Positions 24,265-32,489 of a stretch of 33,012 bases of DNA are shown here, in pieces. The number at the start of each line of letters is the position of its first letter. Positions within the stretch are counted from its first letter, which is position 1. Source of the DNA: Henriciella sp. AS95 (GTDB taxonomy: Bacteria > Pseudomonadota > Alphaproteobacteria > Caulobacterales > Hyphomonadaceae). Both the position numbers and the translations under genes were made by a program. The notes beneath the pieces were generated by a model. The model was not told the DNA's origin and did no database searches. It saw only the letters and a list, made by a program, of their open reading frames with translations. The stretch covers positions 1-33,012 of the forward strand of contig NZ_JBBMQM010000002.1 in assembly GCF_038900055.1 (NCBI RefSeq). The letters run 5' to 3'.

Positions 24265-24579
24265 TCAGCGGCGGACAGCGGTAATAATGATCTCGACTTT
24301 GTAATCTGATGTGGCGAGAGGCGCGCCGCCGCCTGCCCGGGCAGTTGCATGGCCCGGCGCAACCCAGTTATTTCAAACGGCGTTCATTTCCGCAAAATCA
24401 TCCATCGACGCCAGCCAGTTGGTGGACTGCAGGATGTGTTCTTTGTCCGATCCGGCCTCTGCCAGCAGATCATCGATCTGCGCAAGGATCGATTGGGTTT
24501 GCTCGGTCACGCTAGTATCAGGTGCGGACACCTGACCTGCGAGGTAAACCATATCGCCAAAGGTGACGATCTGACTCAT
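24265..24579 (-). pseudogene. ridA: RidA/YjgF-family gene interrupted by an in-frame TGA
   Basis: Reading from ATG 24579 gives MSQIVTFGDMVYLAGQVSAP, the typical RidA N-terminal region. The frame then meets TGA at 24375-24373 in the context DFAEMNAV-stop-NNWVAPGHATAR. Past the TGA the same frame continues without another stop through DYKVEIIITAV, the RidA C-terminal signature, to TGA 24267-24265. In relatives the interrupted position is normally Trp (NAVWDAWV), so a single TGG-to-TGA change explains it. The family N-terminus (a few residues before RMSQ) is also present upstream in frame (LERYHSSTR) but lacks a standard start codon. RidA hydrolyses 2-aminoacrylate and similar imines. Its place after cuyA and cuyZ fits, because CuyA releases 2-aminoacrylate from cysteate. 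The gene is likely non-functional unless read through or a sequencing error. Confidence 0.8.
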
Positions 24580-24642
24580 GCGGGTGCTGGAATGATAACG
24601 TTCGAGCGGGTCATGGAGCGGGTTCTTTCGGATGGTGGTGAA

Positions 24643-25629
24643 TCAGAAGCCGACGGTCATGACAAATGTCACAGCGATGACGAGTAGAAAGAGCGTCTCG
24701 GCGATCAGGATTATCCCGTAGCTGGGCTTGACCCGCACCATGGTCGCGAGGCTGGTTTTCACACCCAGTGCGGAAATGGCGATCACGAGGCACCAGCGTG
24801 ATAATTCTCCGATCAGGTCGAGCACTGCGCGCGGGATCAGGCCCGTGTTCGCCAGAATAGCAAGGACGATGAACATGATCAGAAACCACGGCACGCTAAC
24901 CCGCTGGCTTTGCGCGCCACGGAAACTGGCCATGACAACGATCATCACCACAGGCAATAGCGCGACGCGCACCATTTTCACGAATGTCGCGATAACGCCC
25001 GCCTCGTCGCTTACGGTATAACCCGCACCGACCACCTGCGCGACATCATGGATGGTCGCGCCGATCAAAAATCCACTCTCGAGGTCACTCATCCCCAAGG
25101 CCCGAAACAGCACGGGATAGGCGATCATCGCGACTGTCGACAGGGCGGTGACACCGATCACGACAAACAGCGTGTCCTGTTCACGGTCGCTGCGCGGTGG
25201 CAGAACCGACGCGATCGCCAAGGCGGCAGAGGCCCCACAAATCGCCACTGATCCCCCCGCCAGCAACCCAAACGCAAGACGGCGGCCAAACAGAAACGAC
25301 AGCAACGCCCCGAACACAAGGGTCGCCATGACGAAGCCGACGACAACTACAACTGCACCCAAACCGATGCTTTCGACGTCACCGATGCTCAGACGTAGAC
25401 CCAAAAGGCCGACGCCAAACCGCAGCAAGGTTTTGGCAGAAAATTCGATGCCGACCGCGCAGGCCGCGTCCTTAGCCAAGAAATGAAACGCCATCCCTAT
25501 CAGTAATGCAAACAACATCGCTGGAGCGCCGTAATGTTCCGACAAGAAAGTCGCAGCGGCCGCAATTACGCACGCCAGCAGCACCCCACCAAAGTGGCTG
25601 TCCCATCGAGACCTTAGCGTCGACACCAT
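24643..25629 (-). CDS. cuyZ: CuyZ-like sulfite exporter candidate, YeiH/UPF0324 (COG2855) membrane protein
   Basis: Polytopic inner-membrane protein, 328 aa, about ten hydrophobic segments. Family motifs include LLRFGVGLLGLRLSIGDV near residue 68, GGSVAICGASAALAIASV near 125 and FLIGATIHDVAQVVGAGYTV near 187, characteristic of the YeiH/UPF0324 family. Members next to cysteate sulfo-lyase are called CuyZ and proposed to export the sulfite released from cysteate. The start ATG has GAGGAG eight bases upstream and lies 39 nt after the cuyA stop, so the two are co-transcribed. Sulfite as substrate is inferred from context; YeiH homologs elsewhere are only putative sulfate/anion transporters. Confidence 0.8.
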   Translation of the reverse strand: MVSTLRSRWDSHFGGVLLACVIAAAATFLSEHYGAPAMLFALLIGMAFHFLAKDAACAVGIEFSAKTLLRFGVGLLGLRLSIGDVESIGLGAVVVVVGFVMATLVFGALLSFLFGRRLAFGLLAGGSVAICGASAALAIASVLPPRSDREQDTLFVVIGVTALSTVAMIAYPVLFRALGMSDLESGFLIGATIHDVAQVVGAGYTVSDEAGVIATFVKMVRVALLPVVMIVVMASFRGAQSQRVSVPWFLIMFIVLAILANTGLIPRAVLDLIGELSRWCLVIAISALGVKTSLATMVRVKPSYGIILIAETLFLLVIAVTFVMTVGF

Positions 25630-25668
25630 GGGGCATCTCCTCTTGCGGTTCGACCGCGGGGGCGGCGG

Positions 25669-26685
25669 TTAGGCCACCCAACGCTTGGAGAAATCGAACG
25701 CGCTGTCGTAGCCGAACAAGGCCGCCGATCCACCAGTGTGCAGGAACACCACGCGCTCGCCTTTTTTGAAGTGCCCCTTGCGGATCAGATCAATAAAGCC
25801 AGCCGCGCCTTTGGCGGAGTATACCGGATCAAGCAGGATCGATTCCAGTTCAGCAAACATCTGAATGGCCTCGATACCGCTTTCGGTTGGGATACCGTAG
25901 CCATCCCCGACGTAATCGGTATTTGCGACCACATCTTCGCGTTTCACAATGCCCGCACAACCCAGTTTTTCAGCCGTGGCACATGCAAGGTTATAGACGT
26001 TTTCTTCTTGCTTGGCCTTGGGCGCTCGCACACCGATGCCAAGCAATGGGATCTGCGCATTCATGGCCTTGAGGCCGACAATCAGACCGGCTTGTGTGCC
26101 AGCACTGCCCGTCGCATGAACAATGTGATCAAGTCGAAGGTTGCCGTTGTTGGCTTGCGCCAGCATTTCAAACGCACAGTTTACGTAGCCTAGAGCACCC
26201 GTCGGGTTCGAGCCTCCGCCAGGAATGGTGTATACTTTTTTGCCATCTGCACGCATCTGATCGGCCAGCGCTTCCATCTCGGCGTTCATGTCACCGCCGC
26301 CTGCGCGTTTTTCCGTGGTTGCGCCATGCAGGTGATCCAACAACACGTTGCCGTTGTGATTGTAGTTGTCGTTGTTCGATCCGGTGCGATCTTCAAGCAG
26401 GATGTGGCAACCCATGCCCAGCTTAGCTGCAAAAGCCGCCGTCTGACGGGCGTGGTTGGATTGCGTGGCACCTTGGGTCATCACCATCTCCGCGCCTTGC
26501 AATTCGGCCTCGGCCATCAGGAATTCTAGCTTGCGGGTCTTGTTGCCGCCGGTGGACAGTCCGGTGCAATCATCGCGTTTGATCCAGATTTCGGGCCCGC
26601 CTAATTCTTTGGTCAAACGGTCCATCCGCTCGAGCGGGGTTGGCAGATGTGCGATAAAGCGTCGGGGAAAACGGGCGAGATGCAT
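25669..26685 (-). CDS. cuyA: L-cysteate sulfo-lyase (CuyA), PLP-dependent D-cysteine desulfhydrase family
   Basis: PLP enzyme of fold type II, 338 aa. CuyA converts L-cysteate to pyruvate, ammonia and sulfite. The Schiff-base lysine is Lys49 in [12 protein letters not shown] (44-55). Other features are the substrate-loop [20 protein letters not shown] near 91, [18 protein letters not shown] near 157 for cofactor phosphate binding, and [11 protein letters not shown] near 316. The N-terminus [20 protein letters not shown] closely matches what I recall of characterised CuyA from Ruegeria pomeroyi; D-cysteine desulfhydrase or ACC deaminase are the other family members. Start ATG follows AGGAG by six bases. 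Neighbours agree: a COG2855 exporter and a RidA gene downstream, and a divergent LysR gene with T-N11-A boxes upstream. Confidence 0.88.
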   Translation of the reverse strand: MHLARFPRRFIAHLPTPLERMDRLTKELGGPEIWIKRDDCTGLSTGGNKTRKLEFLMAEAELQGAEMVMTQGATQSNHARQTAAFAAKLGMGCHILLEDRTGSNNDNYNHNGNVLLDHLHGATTEKRAGGGDMNAEMEALADQMRADGKKVYTIPGGGSNPTGALGYVNCAFEMLAQANNGNLRLDHIVHATGSAGTQAGLIVGLKAMNAQIPLLGIGVRAPKAKQEENVYNLACATAEKLGCAGIVKREDVVANTDYVGDGYGIPTESGIEAIQMFAELESILLDPVYSAKGAAGFIDLIRKGHFKKGERVVFLHTGGSAALFGYDSAFDFSKRWVA

Positions 26686-26738
26686 GTGATGCTCCTGAGG
26701 TTTGTTTCCTGCAACTTAACGATCCAAATACAGCGAAG

Positions 26739-26779
26739 CTAATTCGAAATTAGTGGCATTAAATGCAAGAATTGCATTT
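26739..26779. promoter_or_regulatory. Two LysR-type T-N11-A dyads between cuyA and the LysR gene
   Basis: CTAATTCGAAATTAG (26739-26753; 6-bp arms) and AAATGCAAGAATTGCATTT (26761-26779; 8-bp arms, 3-nt centre) are both dyads containing an exact T-N11-A core, and they start 22 bp apart. The second lies 27 nt before the LysR ATG and the first about 53 nt before cuyA. This is the typical pair of recognition and activation sites in a divergent LysR promoter. Confidence 0.8.
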
Positions 26780-26806
26780 TAAAGGCCACTCACGTATCAG
26801 TCGCAT

Positions 26807-27703
26807 ATGCAATTAGACTGGATTGATGACATCTTGGCCGTGATTGATACGGGCTCTCTCGCGCAGGCAGCAGAACGGCGTTTTCTGACGCAATCGGCAT
26901 TCACCCGACGTGTTCGTGTGATCGAGGAAAAAATCGGCATCACCTTGTTTGATCGGTCGCGCAAGCCTGTTGCGATCATGCCGGGCGTACAGGCGTTGGA
27001 GCTGGAACTGCGTGATTTGAGCGCACGCTTGCGACGGTTGAAGCATGATTTGCTTGCGTCTGCCGATGGCGAGGCGGGGGGTGTGACCCTGGTCTGCCAA
27101 CATGCGATTACGACGACGATATCCCCGTGGATCGTCAAAGAACTGACCCTGCGCGATGATACCTCGGTGCGGGTCCGGTCTGGCAACCGCGACGAATGCC
27201 TGACTCTGCTGTTGTCCGGCGAGGCGGATTTTGCAGTGACCTATGAGGCCCCCGACGAGCACATGCCGCTGTTGCCCCAAGGATTTGACACCGTCGACCT
27301 TGGCATTGATCAACTGGTGCCGGTCTGCACGCCCGCTCTGCTTGATCTTGGCGTAAGCGCATCAATTCCCGTGATCGCCTATCCGTCAGATGTATTTCTG
27401 GGGCGCATATTTCAACAGCATATTGCCCCGCGTTTGCCAGCGTCGATTGTGTTATCGCCCAAGGCTGAAACTGCACTGACACTGGCGGCATGTGAATATG
27501 CGCTTGGAAATATCGGCGTTGCATGGTTGCCGATGACCCTTGTCGCGCCGCATTTGACCAGTGGGCGACTGCGCCGTGTTTCCGATTTACCAGAGCAATC
27601 ATTGCGAATTGTTATGATCCGGCTGGCGGGATCGTCACATGTCCGAAAAGACAAGATTTGGCAGATGCTCAAAACCCATCCGGATTTCCCCGGCGGATCA
27701 TAG
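26807..27703 (+). CDS. cuyR: LysR-family regulator divergent from cuyA (CuyR-like)
   Basis: LysR-type regulator, 298 aa. The N-terminal winged helix (1-60) has LAQAAERRFLTQSAFTRRVRVIEEKIGITLFDR, with the standard AAxxxxxTQSAxTRxVxxxE pattern. The effector-binding domain (about 90-295) is of LysR substrate type. The start ATG at 26807 has no strong Shine-Dalgarno. Divergence from cuyA, with two T-N11-A dyads between them, indicates control of cysteate degradation, the arrangement described for cuy clusters. Its 3' end overlaps the convergent second LysR gene by 6 bp. The cuyR symbol rests on context. Confidence 0.82.
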   Translation: MQLDWIDDILAVIDTGSLAQAAERRFLTQSAFTRRVRVIEEKIGITLFDRSRKPVAIMPGVQALELELRDLSARLRRLKHDLLASADGEAGGVTLVCQHAITTTISPWIVKELTLRDDTSVRVRSGNRDECLTLLLSGEADFAVTYEAPDEHMPLLPQGFDTVDLGIDQLVPVCTPALLDLGVSASIPVIAYPSDVFLGRIFQQHIAPRLPASIVLSPKAETALTLAACEYALGNIGVAWLPMTLVAPHLTSGRLRRVSDLPEQSLRIVMIRLAGSSHVRKDKIWQMLKTHPDFPGGS

Positions 27704-28582
27704 CGCGTTCCACACTTGCCGCCCGACCTTGTCAAGGCGGTCAAGAGAGCAGAACAGCGACAATGTCAGCGGCGTGCGCCACGTGTCCCCGCCCACAGCC
27801 ACCACCAGCCCTGCTGTCATTTCCTCTGCCACGGCACCTTCTGGCAGCCATGCAACGCCGCTGCCTGACAGCATCCTGCGTTTGATCGCCTCAGTCAGCG
27901 CATCCATATATCGCAGCGCAAGTGGTGGCGTGCGTGCACCGATAGTCTGTTCAACCACAGCACCGAGGAAACTGCTGGGATCGTAGCCCAGATAAGGAAT
28001 CTCCGTCCGTCCGGGCTGATCAAGGTCCCAACCATGCAAGCGCGCCGCAGTTGCTTGGGCAACGGGGATCATCTGCTCGGTACCGATGTCCTTGCGCGCG
28101 AACTGCTTTTCTTCAAAGACGGGTTGGATGTCCCTGTGCCGATAGTACAACAAAAAATCACATGTCCCCTCTGACAGAAGCTGACAACAGGTGCGCAGGT
28201 TGTCTGAATAGACTCGCACGCGCAGATTGGGGATCAGGTCCTCGAATTCCTCTATGCGGCGGGTCAGATAATTGACCGATAGCGTATGCAGCACGGCAAA
28301 GCGTTGAAATGCGGTCACGCCGCGTTCTTGGGCGCGTAGTGTTTGGCGGATGTCGGAGAGATTGGAGAGCGCTTCAAGCGCGACCGGCAAAAACTGCTGG
28401 CCAGCCTCGGACAATTGCACAGGGTAGCTGGATCGTTGGATCAGCGGTACGCCCAACCAGTTTTCCAACGACTTTATTCGTCGGCTGAATGCCGATTGCG
28501 TGACATTTCGTTCCTCGGCGGCGCGGGTGAAATTCAGTGTTCGCGCTAGGCACGCAAAATCACCCAACCAGTTTATGTCCAT
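27698..28582 (-). CDS. LysR-family regulator divergent from the TRAP operon
   Basis: LysR-type regulator, about 294 aa from ATG 28582 (MDINWLGDF), with GGAG eight bases upstream. A longer frame to 28702 would add 40 residues without family similarity and would run through the operator region. The helix-turn-helix contains LNFTRAAEERNVTQSAFSRRIKSLENWLGVPL; the effector domain follows from about residue 90 (FAVLHTLSVNYLTRRIEEF). The start lies 217 nt from the TRAP binding-protein start on the opposite strand, with a T-N11-A dyad at 28626-28644 between them, so it most likely controls the TRAP operon. Convergent overlap with the cuyR-like gene at the 3' end links the two cassettes physically. 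Confidence 0.85.
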   Translation of the reverse strand: MDINWLGDFACLARTLNFTRAAEERNVTQSAFSRRIKSLENWLGVPLIQRSSYPVQLSEAGQQFLPVALEALSNLSDIRQTLRAQERGVTAFQRFAVLHTLSVNYLTRRIEEFEDLIPNLRVRVYSDNLRTCCQLLSEGTCDFLLYYRHRDIQPVFEEKQFARKDIGTEQMIPVAQATAARLHGWDLDQPGRTEIPYLGYDPSSFLGAVVEQTIGARTPPLALRYMDALTEAIKRRMLSGSGVAWLPEGAVAEEMTAGLVVAVGGDTWRTPLTLSLFCSLDRLDKVGRQVWNAL

Positions 28583-28625
28583 ATTTGCGGCTCCATAGGA
28601 GGTCTTAGTATCTGATTTTAAACAA

Positions 28626-28644
28626 TTATGCAATATTCGCATAA
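28626..28644. promoter_or_regulatory. LysR-type dyad upstream of the TRAP operon
   Basis: TTATGC (28626-28631) and GCATAA (28639-28644) are inverted around 7 nt, and the core TGCAATATTCGCA is an exact T-N11-A. It resembles the cuy dyad core TGCAAGAATTGCA. It lies 44 nt upstream of the LysR start and about 155 nt before the TRAP binding-protein start. Confidence 0.65.
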
Positions 28645-28799
28645 CCTGATGTGATATTTGAGTTGGCCTAACTGTAAACCCGCCGCCTAGCTTTGGCGTC
28701 AAGCATTCTGGCGTCGGCGGCGCGTCGCGACCAGAAGGCCGAGGGTCCGGCGGGGAGGAAACCGTGAGGCGTGCCCGTACAAATTATTGGGAGGATACC

Positions 28800-29795
28800 A
28801 TGACTATTTCTATGAAATCGACGACAGCGATTGCCGTTGCGTTGGCTACGAGTGTTGTCGCTGGCACAGCGACCGCTGAAACCACCATTCGCCTTAGCAC
28901 ATACGTGAACGAAGCTGACATACGTTATGAAGGTTTTTCGCATTTTGCAGATCTGGTTGCTGAAAAGACAGCCGGCTCGGTCAAAGTCGAAATCTTTCCG
29001 TCAGGCACTTTGCACGGCTGGTCCGAAGGCGTTGACTCGCTTCAAGGCGGTGTATCCGACATTAGCTGGATCAACGCAGATAATCGCCTGCCGTGTTACG
29101 CAGTGACCTCGCTTTATCCCGCCGAGGTCAGCCTCGAGGATCAAACCGGTCTAGATGCAGCCTATGCAGAACTGATCCGTGATGAGGCCGCAAATGCTGG
29201 TTTGGTTCCGATGATCAATTCGAACTATTCGTATGATCAAGAATGGTGGTTTGAAGACGGCATCGACGACATCGGTAATCTGGACGGCAAACTGGTGCGC
29301 TCTATCGGGCCATTGGTCAGCCTGATGATCGAAACATGGGGCGGCGAGCCGGTGTTTGTTGCACCCAAAGAGGTGTTTCAATCAGCCGAGCGTGGCGTTG
29401 TTGACGGGATCAACATGGGTGTCGCAACCTATAGCTCTTGGAAGCTGTGGAATGTGATGCCCTATATGGTCAATGCAAACCTGTTTTATGGCAACATTCA
29501 GTACATGATGAACAAGGACAAGTTTGATGCGCTGACCCCAGAAGAGCAGACAGCGCTTATGGCCGCGGCCGCCGAGACCGAAGTCTGGTTGCAGCCGCGC
29601 TATGAGGCATGGGTTGATCAGCAAGTCGGCAATGCGGTGATGCAAGGTGGCGGTGCTGCCGTATCGATCCCGGGCGAGCAACGCGCAAGCCTGATTGCTA
29701 GCGTCAAGCCAAAGTGGGACGAGACAGTCAACGAAGCCTGCGGTGTCGAGATGGCCGATAACATTCGGGCACTTCTGGCGAGCCACGCACCTTAA
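28800..29795 (+). CDS. TRAP transporter periplasmic binding protein (DctP family)
   Basis: Extracytoplasmic solute receptor, about 331 aa from ATG 28800, which has GGGAGG five bases upstream; a GTG at 28764 is in frame but has poorer context. Signal peptide MTISMKSTTAIAVALATSV is followed by cleavage near GTATAE. The mature protein starts TTIRLSTYVNEADIRYEGF, and GKLVRSIG near residue 163 holds the conserved Arg that in this family salt-bridges the carboxylate (or similar acidic group) of the ligand. GVVDGINMGVATY near 202 is also family-typical. It is first in a dctPQM-hydrolase operon. The ligand is an organic acid by family rule. The adjacent cysteate locus makes a sulfonate possible, but this is inference. 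Confidence 0.88.
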   Translation: MTISMKSTTAIAVALATSVVAGTATAETTIRLSTYVNEADIRYEGFSHFADLVAEKTAGSVKVEIFPSGTLHGWSEGVDSLQGGVSDISWINADNRLPCYAVTSLYPAEVSLEDQTGLDAAYAELIRDEAANAGLVPMINSNYSYDQEWWFEDGIDDIGNLDGKLVRSIGPLVSLMIETWGGEPVFVAPKEVFQSAERGVVDGINMGVATYSSWKLWNVMPYMVNANLFYGNIQYMMNKDKFDALTPEEQTALMAAAAETEVWLQPRYEAWVDQQVGNAVMQGGGAAVSIPGEQRASLIASVKPKWDETVNEACGVEMADNIRALLASHAP

Positions 29796-29809
29796 GCGTC
29801 ACCTCCCTG

Positions 29810-29840
29810 TGGTGGCCACGGTAAACTGGCGGGGCCACCA
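29810..29840 (+). other. Intercistronic hairpin between TRAP binding-protein and small membrane subunit genes
   Basis: TGGTGGCC (29810-29817) and GGCCACCA (29833-29840) form a perfect 8-bp stem with a 15-nt loop, starting 14 nt after the binding-protein stop; TTTCCCCTTTT follows. It may act as a partial terminator or stabiliser, raising the ratio of binding protein to membrane subunits. Confidence 0.6.
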
Positions 29841-29868
29841 TTTCCCCTTTTAAAGATTGAGGTATGTC

Positions 29869-30378
29869 ATGGCTGACGGTTTTGATCGCCTTATCAGCGG
29901 TGTGGAGCGACTGGTTGTTTGGCTCGCAGGTGCTGGTGCGGTAATTGTACTTGTCCAGATGCTTTGGATTTCTTACGGCGTTTTTGTCCGTTACGGGCTG
30001 GGCAAACCGGACCGGATGGTTACAGAGGCAACCGCGCTGTTGCTATTTCCCGTTGCATTCACCGGCCTGGCATTTGCCATGCGCGAGGATGCATTTCCCA
30101 AAGTGACAATGCTAACAGATCGGTTGCGGCCCGGTTTGCGGCGGTTTCTTGATATTGTGAACCACATCCTGATGTTGGGCGTCGGCAGTTTCTTTGCCTA
30201 TGCCGGTGTCAGCGCGACCATCCGGGCATTCAACTCAGGTGTCGCCTCCGAGATATTGCACTGGCCGCGCTATTGGTTCTGGGCACCGGGTGCGTTCTCT
30301 CTTGTCGTCTTTTCAATTTACGTCGCGCTGCGCCTGATCCGTCTTCTGCGCAGACCTATCCCAACAGGAGAACTGTAA
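29869..30378 (+). CDS. TRAP transporter small membrane subunit (DctQ family)
   Basis: Four-helix membrane protein, 169 aa from ATG 29869 (MADGFDRLI) with GAGG six bases upstream. The frame is open from a TTG at 29857 that would overlap that Shine-Dalgarno. Hydrophobic segments lie near residues 15-40, 50-70, 90-115 and 135-158; the motif WISYGVFVRYGLGKPDRMVTE near 33 is typical of DctQ. It links the binding protein to the large permease. Its TAA stop overlaps the next start (TAATG). Confidence 0.87.
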   Translation: MADGFDRLISGVERLVVWLAGAGAVIVLVQMLWISYGVFVRYGLGKPDRMVTEATALLLFPVAFTGLAFAMREDAFPKVTMLTDRLRPGLRRFLDIVNHILMLGVGSFFAYAGVSATIRAFNSGVASEILHWPRYWFWAPGAFSLVVFSIYVALRLIRLLRRPIPTGEL

Positions 30379-31679
30379 TGGAATGGTATACTGTGGGCCT
30401 TGGCCTTTTGGGTCTTCTGATGCTCTTTATCACGATCGGCCTGCCAATTCCTTTTGCACTTGCGGCGGCGTCCTTGCCGTTTCTGTGGCAAATCCAAGGC
30501 TGGGACACCTCGATCGTTTCCGCCGAACTCAAGCTTTGGGGCGTGTGGATTGACTATATCCTGTTGGCCGTGCCGCTGTTTGTGTTTCTGGGTGAGTTGA
30601 TTGGCAAGTCGAATATAGGACCGAACCTCTATCAATTCCTGCATCAAGGGGTGCGGATCAAAGGATCGGCCGCCTATGGGTCCATCGGTGCCAGTGCGGG
30701 ATTTGGTGCAGTTTGCGGATCCTCCATGGTGGGCGCGCTGACAATCGGTGGCGTGGCCTTGCCCGAAATGCTGCGGTTGGGTTACGGGAAACGCCTGTCC
30801 AGTGGCGTCTTGGCAGCTGGCGGCACGCTATCGGTGCTGATCCCACCAAGCCTGATCCTACTGTTCTACGGTATTGTAACAGACCAAAGCATCGGAGACC
30901 TGTTCATTGCAGGGGTCGTCCCCGGTCTCATTCTGGTTTCTAGCTTTGTCGTCGTTGTCCTGATCTGGGGCATATTGAAACCCGAGGACATTCCAAGCAA
31001 CGAAACTGCTACCAAAATGCCGATGAGGATGATCATGAGCACTGTTGGTCCGGTTGTTCTGATTGGCCTTGTAATTACGGTGGCTATCTATGCGGGTATC
31101 GCAACCCCAACCGAGGCCGCAGCCGTTGCTGCCCTGCTGACGGTTGTGTTGGCCTTTGGGGTCGGTGGTCTGACGTGGCAGGGATTTCGGGATTCGATCT
31201 ATGCAACGATGCGGACGATGGGATATCTGGGACTGCTGTTATCTGCCGGTGTGCTGTTTGGATTTGTCCTGACGTATTACCGCGTGCCCCAGCAATTTAC
31301 CGAATTGTTCCTGTCGTATGAATTGTCATCCTTCACCGTTCTGGCGATCGTGTTGGTGTTCTACATCATCCTTGGTATGTTCCTTGAACCCGTGTCGATG
31401 ACATTTATCACGCTGCCAACGATCTACCCATTGATGGATGCCGCCGGTTTTGACCTGATCTGGTTTGGTGTGGTTTATACGATCACAATGGAGATTGCAG
31501 TGCTTACCCCGCCGGTGGGGCTCAACCTTTACGTGATCCAGGCAATCAGTCGTGACGAGGTCAGCATCGGTGATGTGATCACAGGGTGCCTACCTTTCAT
31601 TGGCGCGATGATCCTGTTGATCGCAATCCTGATCATATCTCCACAGGTTGCCCTATGGCTGCCAGATCAGATGCGCTGA
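30378..31679 (+). CDS. TRAP transporter large permease (DctM family)
   Basis: Sodium-coupled transport subunit, 433 aa from ATG 30378, about twelve membrane segments. The start overlaps the DctQ stop and has AGGAG upstream. Conserved features are the first helix GLPIPFALAAASLPFL, AVPLFVFLGELI, GAVCGSSMVGALTIGGVALPEM near 110-132, LSVLIPPSLILLFYGIVTD near 148, IATPTEAAAVAA near 238 and the C-terminal EIAVLTPPVGLNLYVIQ near 375-390, all typical of DctM. Its TGA stop overlaps the ATG of the hydrolase gene. Complete and apparently functional. Confidence 0.9.
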   Translation: MEWYTVGLGLLGLLMLFITIGLPIPFALAAASLPFLWQIQGWDTSIVSAELKLWGVWIDYILLAVPLFVFLGELIGKSNIGPNLYQFLHQGVRIKGSAAYGSIGASAGFGAVCGSSMVGALTIGGVALPEMLRLGYGKRLSSGVLAAGGTLSVLIPPSLILLFYGIVTDQSIGDLFIAGVVPGLILVSSFVVVVLIWGILKPEDIPSNETATKMPMRMIMSTVGPVVLIGLVITVAIYAGIATPTEAAAVAALLTVVLAFGVGGLTWQGFRDSIYATMRTMGYLGLLLSAGVLFGFVLTYYRVPQQFTELFLSYELSSFTVLAIVLVFYIILGMFLEPVSMTFITLPTIYPLMDAAGFDLIWFGVVYTITMEIAVLTPPVGLNLYVIQAISRDEVSIGDVITGCLPFIGAMILLIAILIISPQVALWLPDQMR

Positions 31680-32437
31680 TGATGAGACTTCCCTATCTAC
31701 GTGCGGGGTCTGGCCACCCATTGGTGCTGATTCACGGCTACCTTGGTGGCGCAGCGCAATGGAAGCGTGAAATCGCACACTTTAGTACCCGATATGATGT
31801 GATCGCACCTGATTTGCCGGGCTTTGGGGCCGCGTCTGACCGCGCTGGATGTGACACAATCGCTGATATGGCCAAGGCTGTCTGCGCCTTGTTGGATGAT
31901 CTTGGGGTCAAAGAGTTTGCCCTGCTTGGCCATTCGATGGGCGGGCAGATCGCACAGCAGATTGCGGCTGATCGACCAATGGCCGTGTCAAAGCTGATGC
32001 TCTATGGCACCGGCCCGCTGGGTCTGATGCCTGACCGGTTTGAGCCTATCGAGGTTTCGCGCCAGCGATTATCGGCGGATGGCGTGGCGCATACGATCGA
32101 ACGAATAGGCGCGACATGGCTTAAGGCGGGACGTGATGCGCCCTGCTTTCCGCTTTTGGTCGATATCGGGGCGCGGGCAAATCCGCAGGCGGCTATGGCC
32201 GCATTGGACGCGATGGCGAATTGGGACGGCCGCGATGCATTGGCGGGGTTTCTGATGCCCACGCTCGTGATTTGGGGGGATTCAGATCGATCCTATCGTT
32301 GGCCACAGGTGCAGTCACTTTGGACAAGCATCCCGGACGTGCAGCTATCGGTGGTACCCGGAACGGCACATGCGCTCCACCTAGAGAAACCGGATTTGTT
32401 CAACTCACTGATCAGTGATTTCCTAGTGAACTACTAA
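31679..32437 (+). CDS. Alpha/beta-fold hydrolase at the end of the TRAP operon
   Basis: Serine hydrolase, 252 aa from ATG 31679 (overlapping the DctM stop as ATGA); no signal peptide. Motifs: HGYLGG (19-24), nucleophile elbow GHSMGG with Ser86 (84-89), IWGDSDRSYRW (198-208) giving Asp201 or Asp203, and His231 in GTAHALHLE. The triad looks complete. It is paralogous to the hydrolase at 15407-16123, sharing PDLPGFG, RFEPIE, the WGDxDRxYxW acid motif and the HLExPxLFNxLxSDFL end. Its translational coupling to a TRAP transporter suggests it acts on the imported compound or its derivative. The operon ends with a terminator at 32448-32489. Confidence 0.85.
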   Translation: MMRLPYLRAGSGHPLVLIHGYLGGAAQWKREIAHFSTRYDVIAPDLPGFGAASDRAGCDTIADMAKAVCALLDDLGVKEFALLGHSMGGQIAQQIAADRPMAVSKLMLYGTGPLGLMPDRFEPIEVSRQRLSADGVAHTIERIGATWLKAGRDAPCFPLLVDIGARANPQAAMAALDAMANWDGRDALAGFLMPTLVIWGDSDRSYRWPQVQSLWTSIPDVQLSVVPGTAHALHLEKPDLFNSLISDFLVNY

Positions 32438-32447
32438 AATTGGGAAC

Positions 32448-32489
32448 GGCAATAGCTGCTTGTCTGAAGGCATTATTGCGATTTTTTTT
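32448..32489 (+). terminator. Rho-independent terminator of the TRAP-hydrolase operon
   Basis: GCAATA (32449-32454) pairs with TATTGC (32474-32479), with partial inner pairing of TGC/GCA, and is followed by a run of eight T (32482-32489). It starts 12 nt after the hydrolase stop. Confidence 0.65.
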
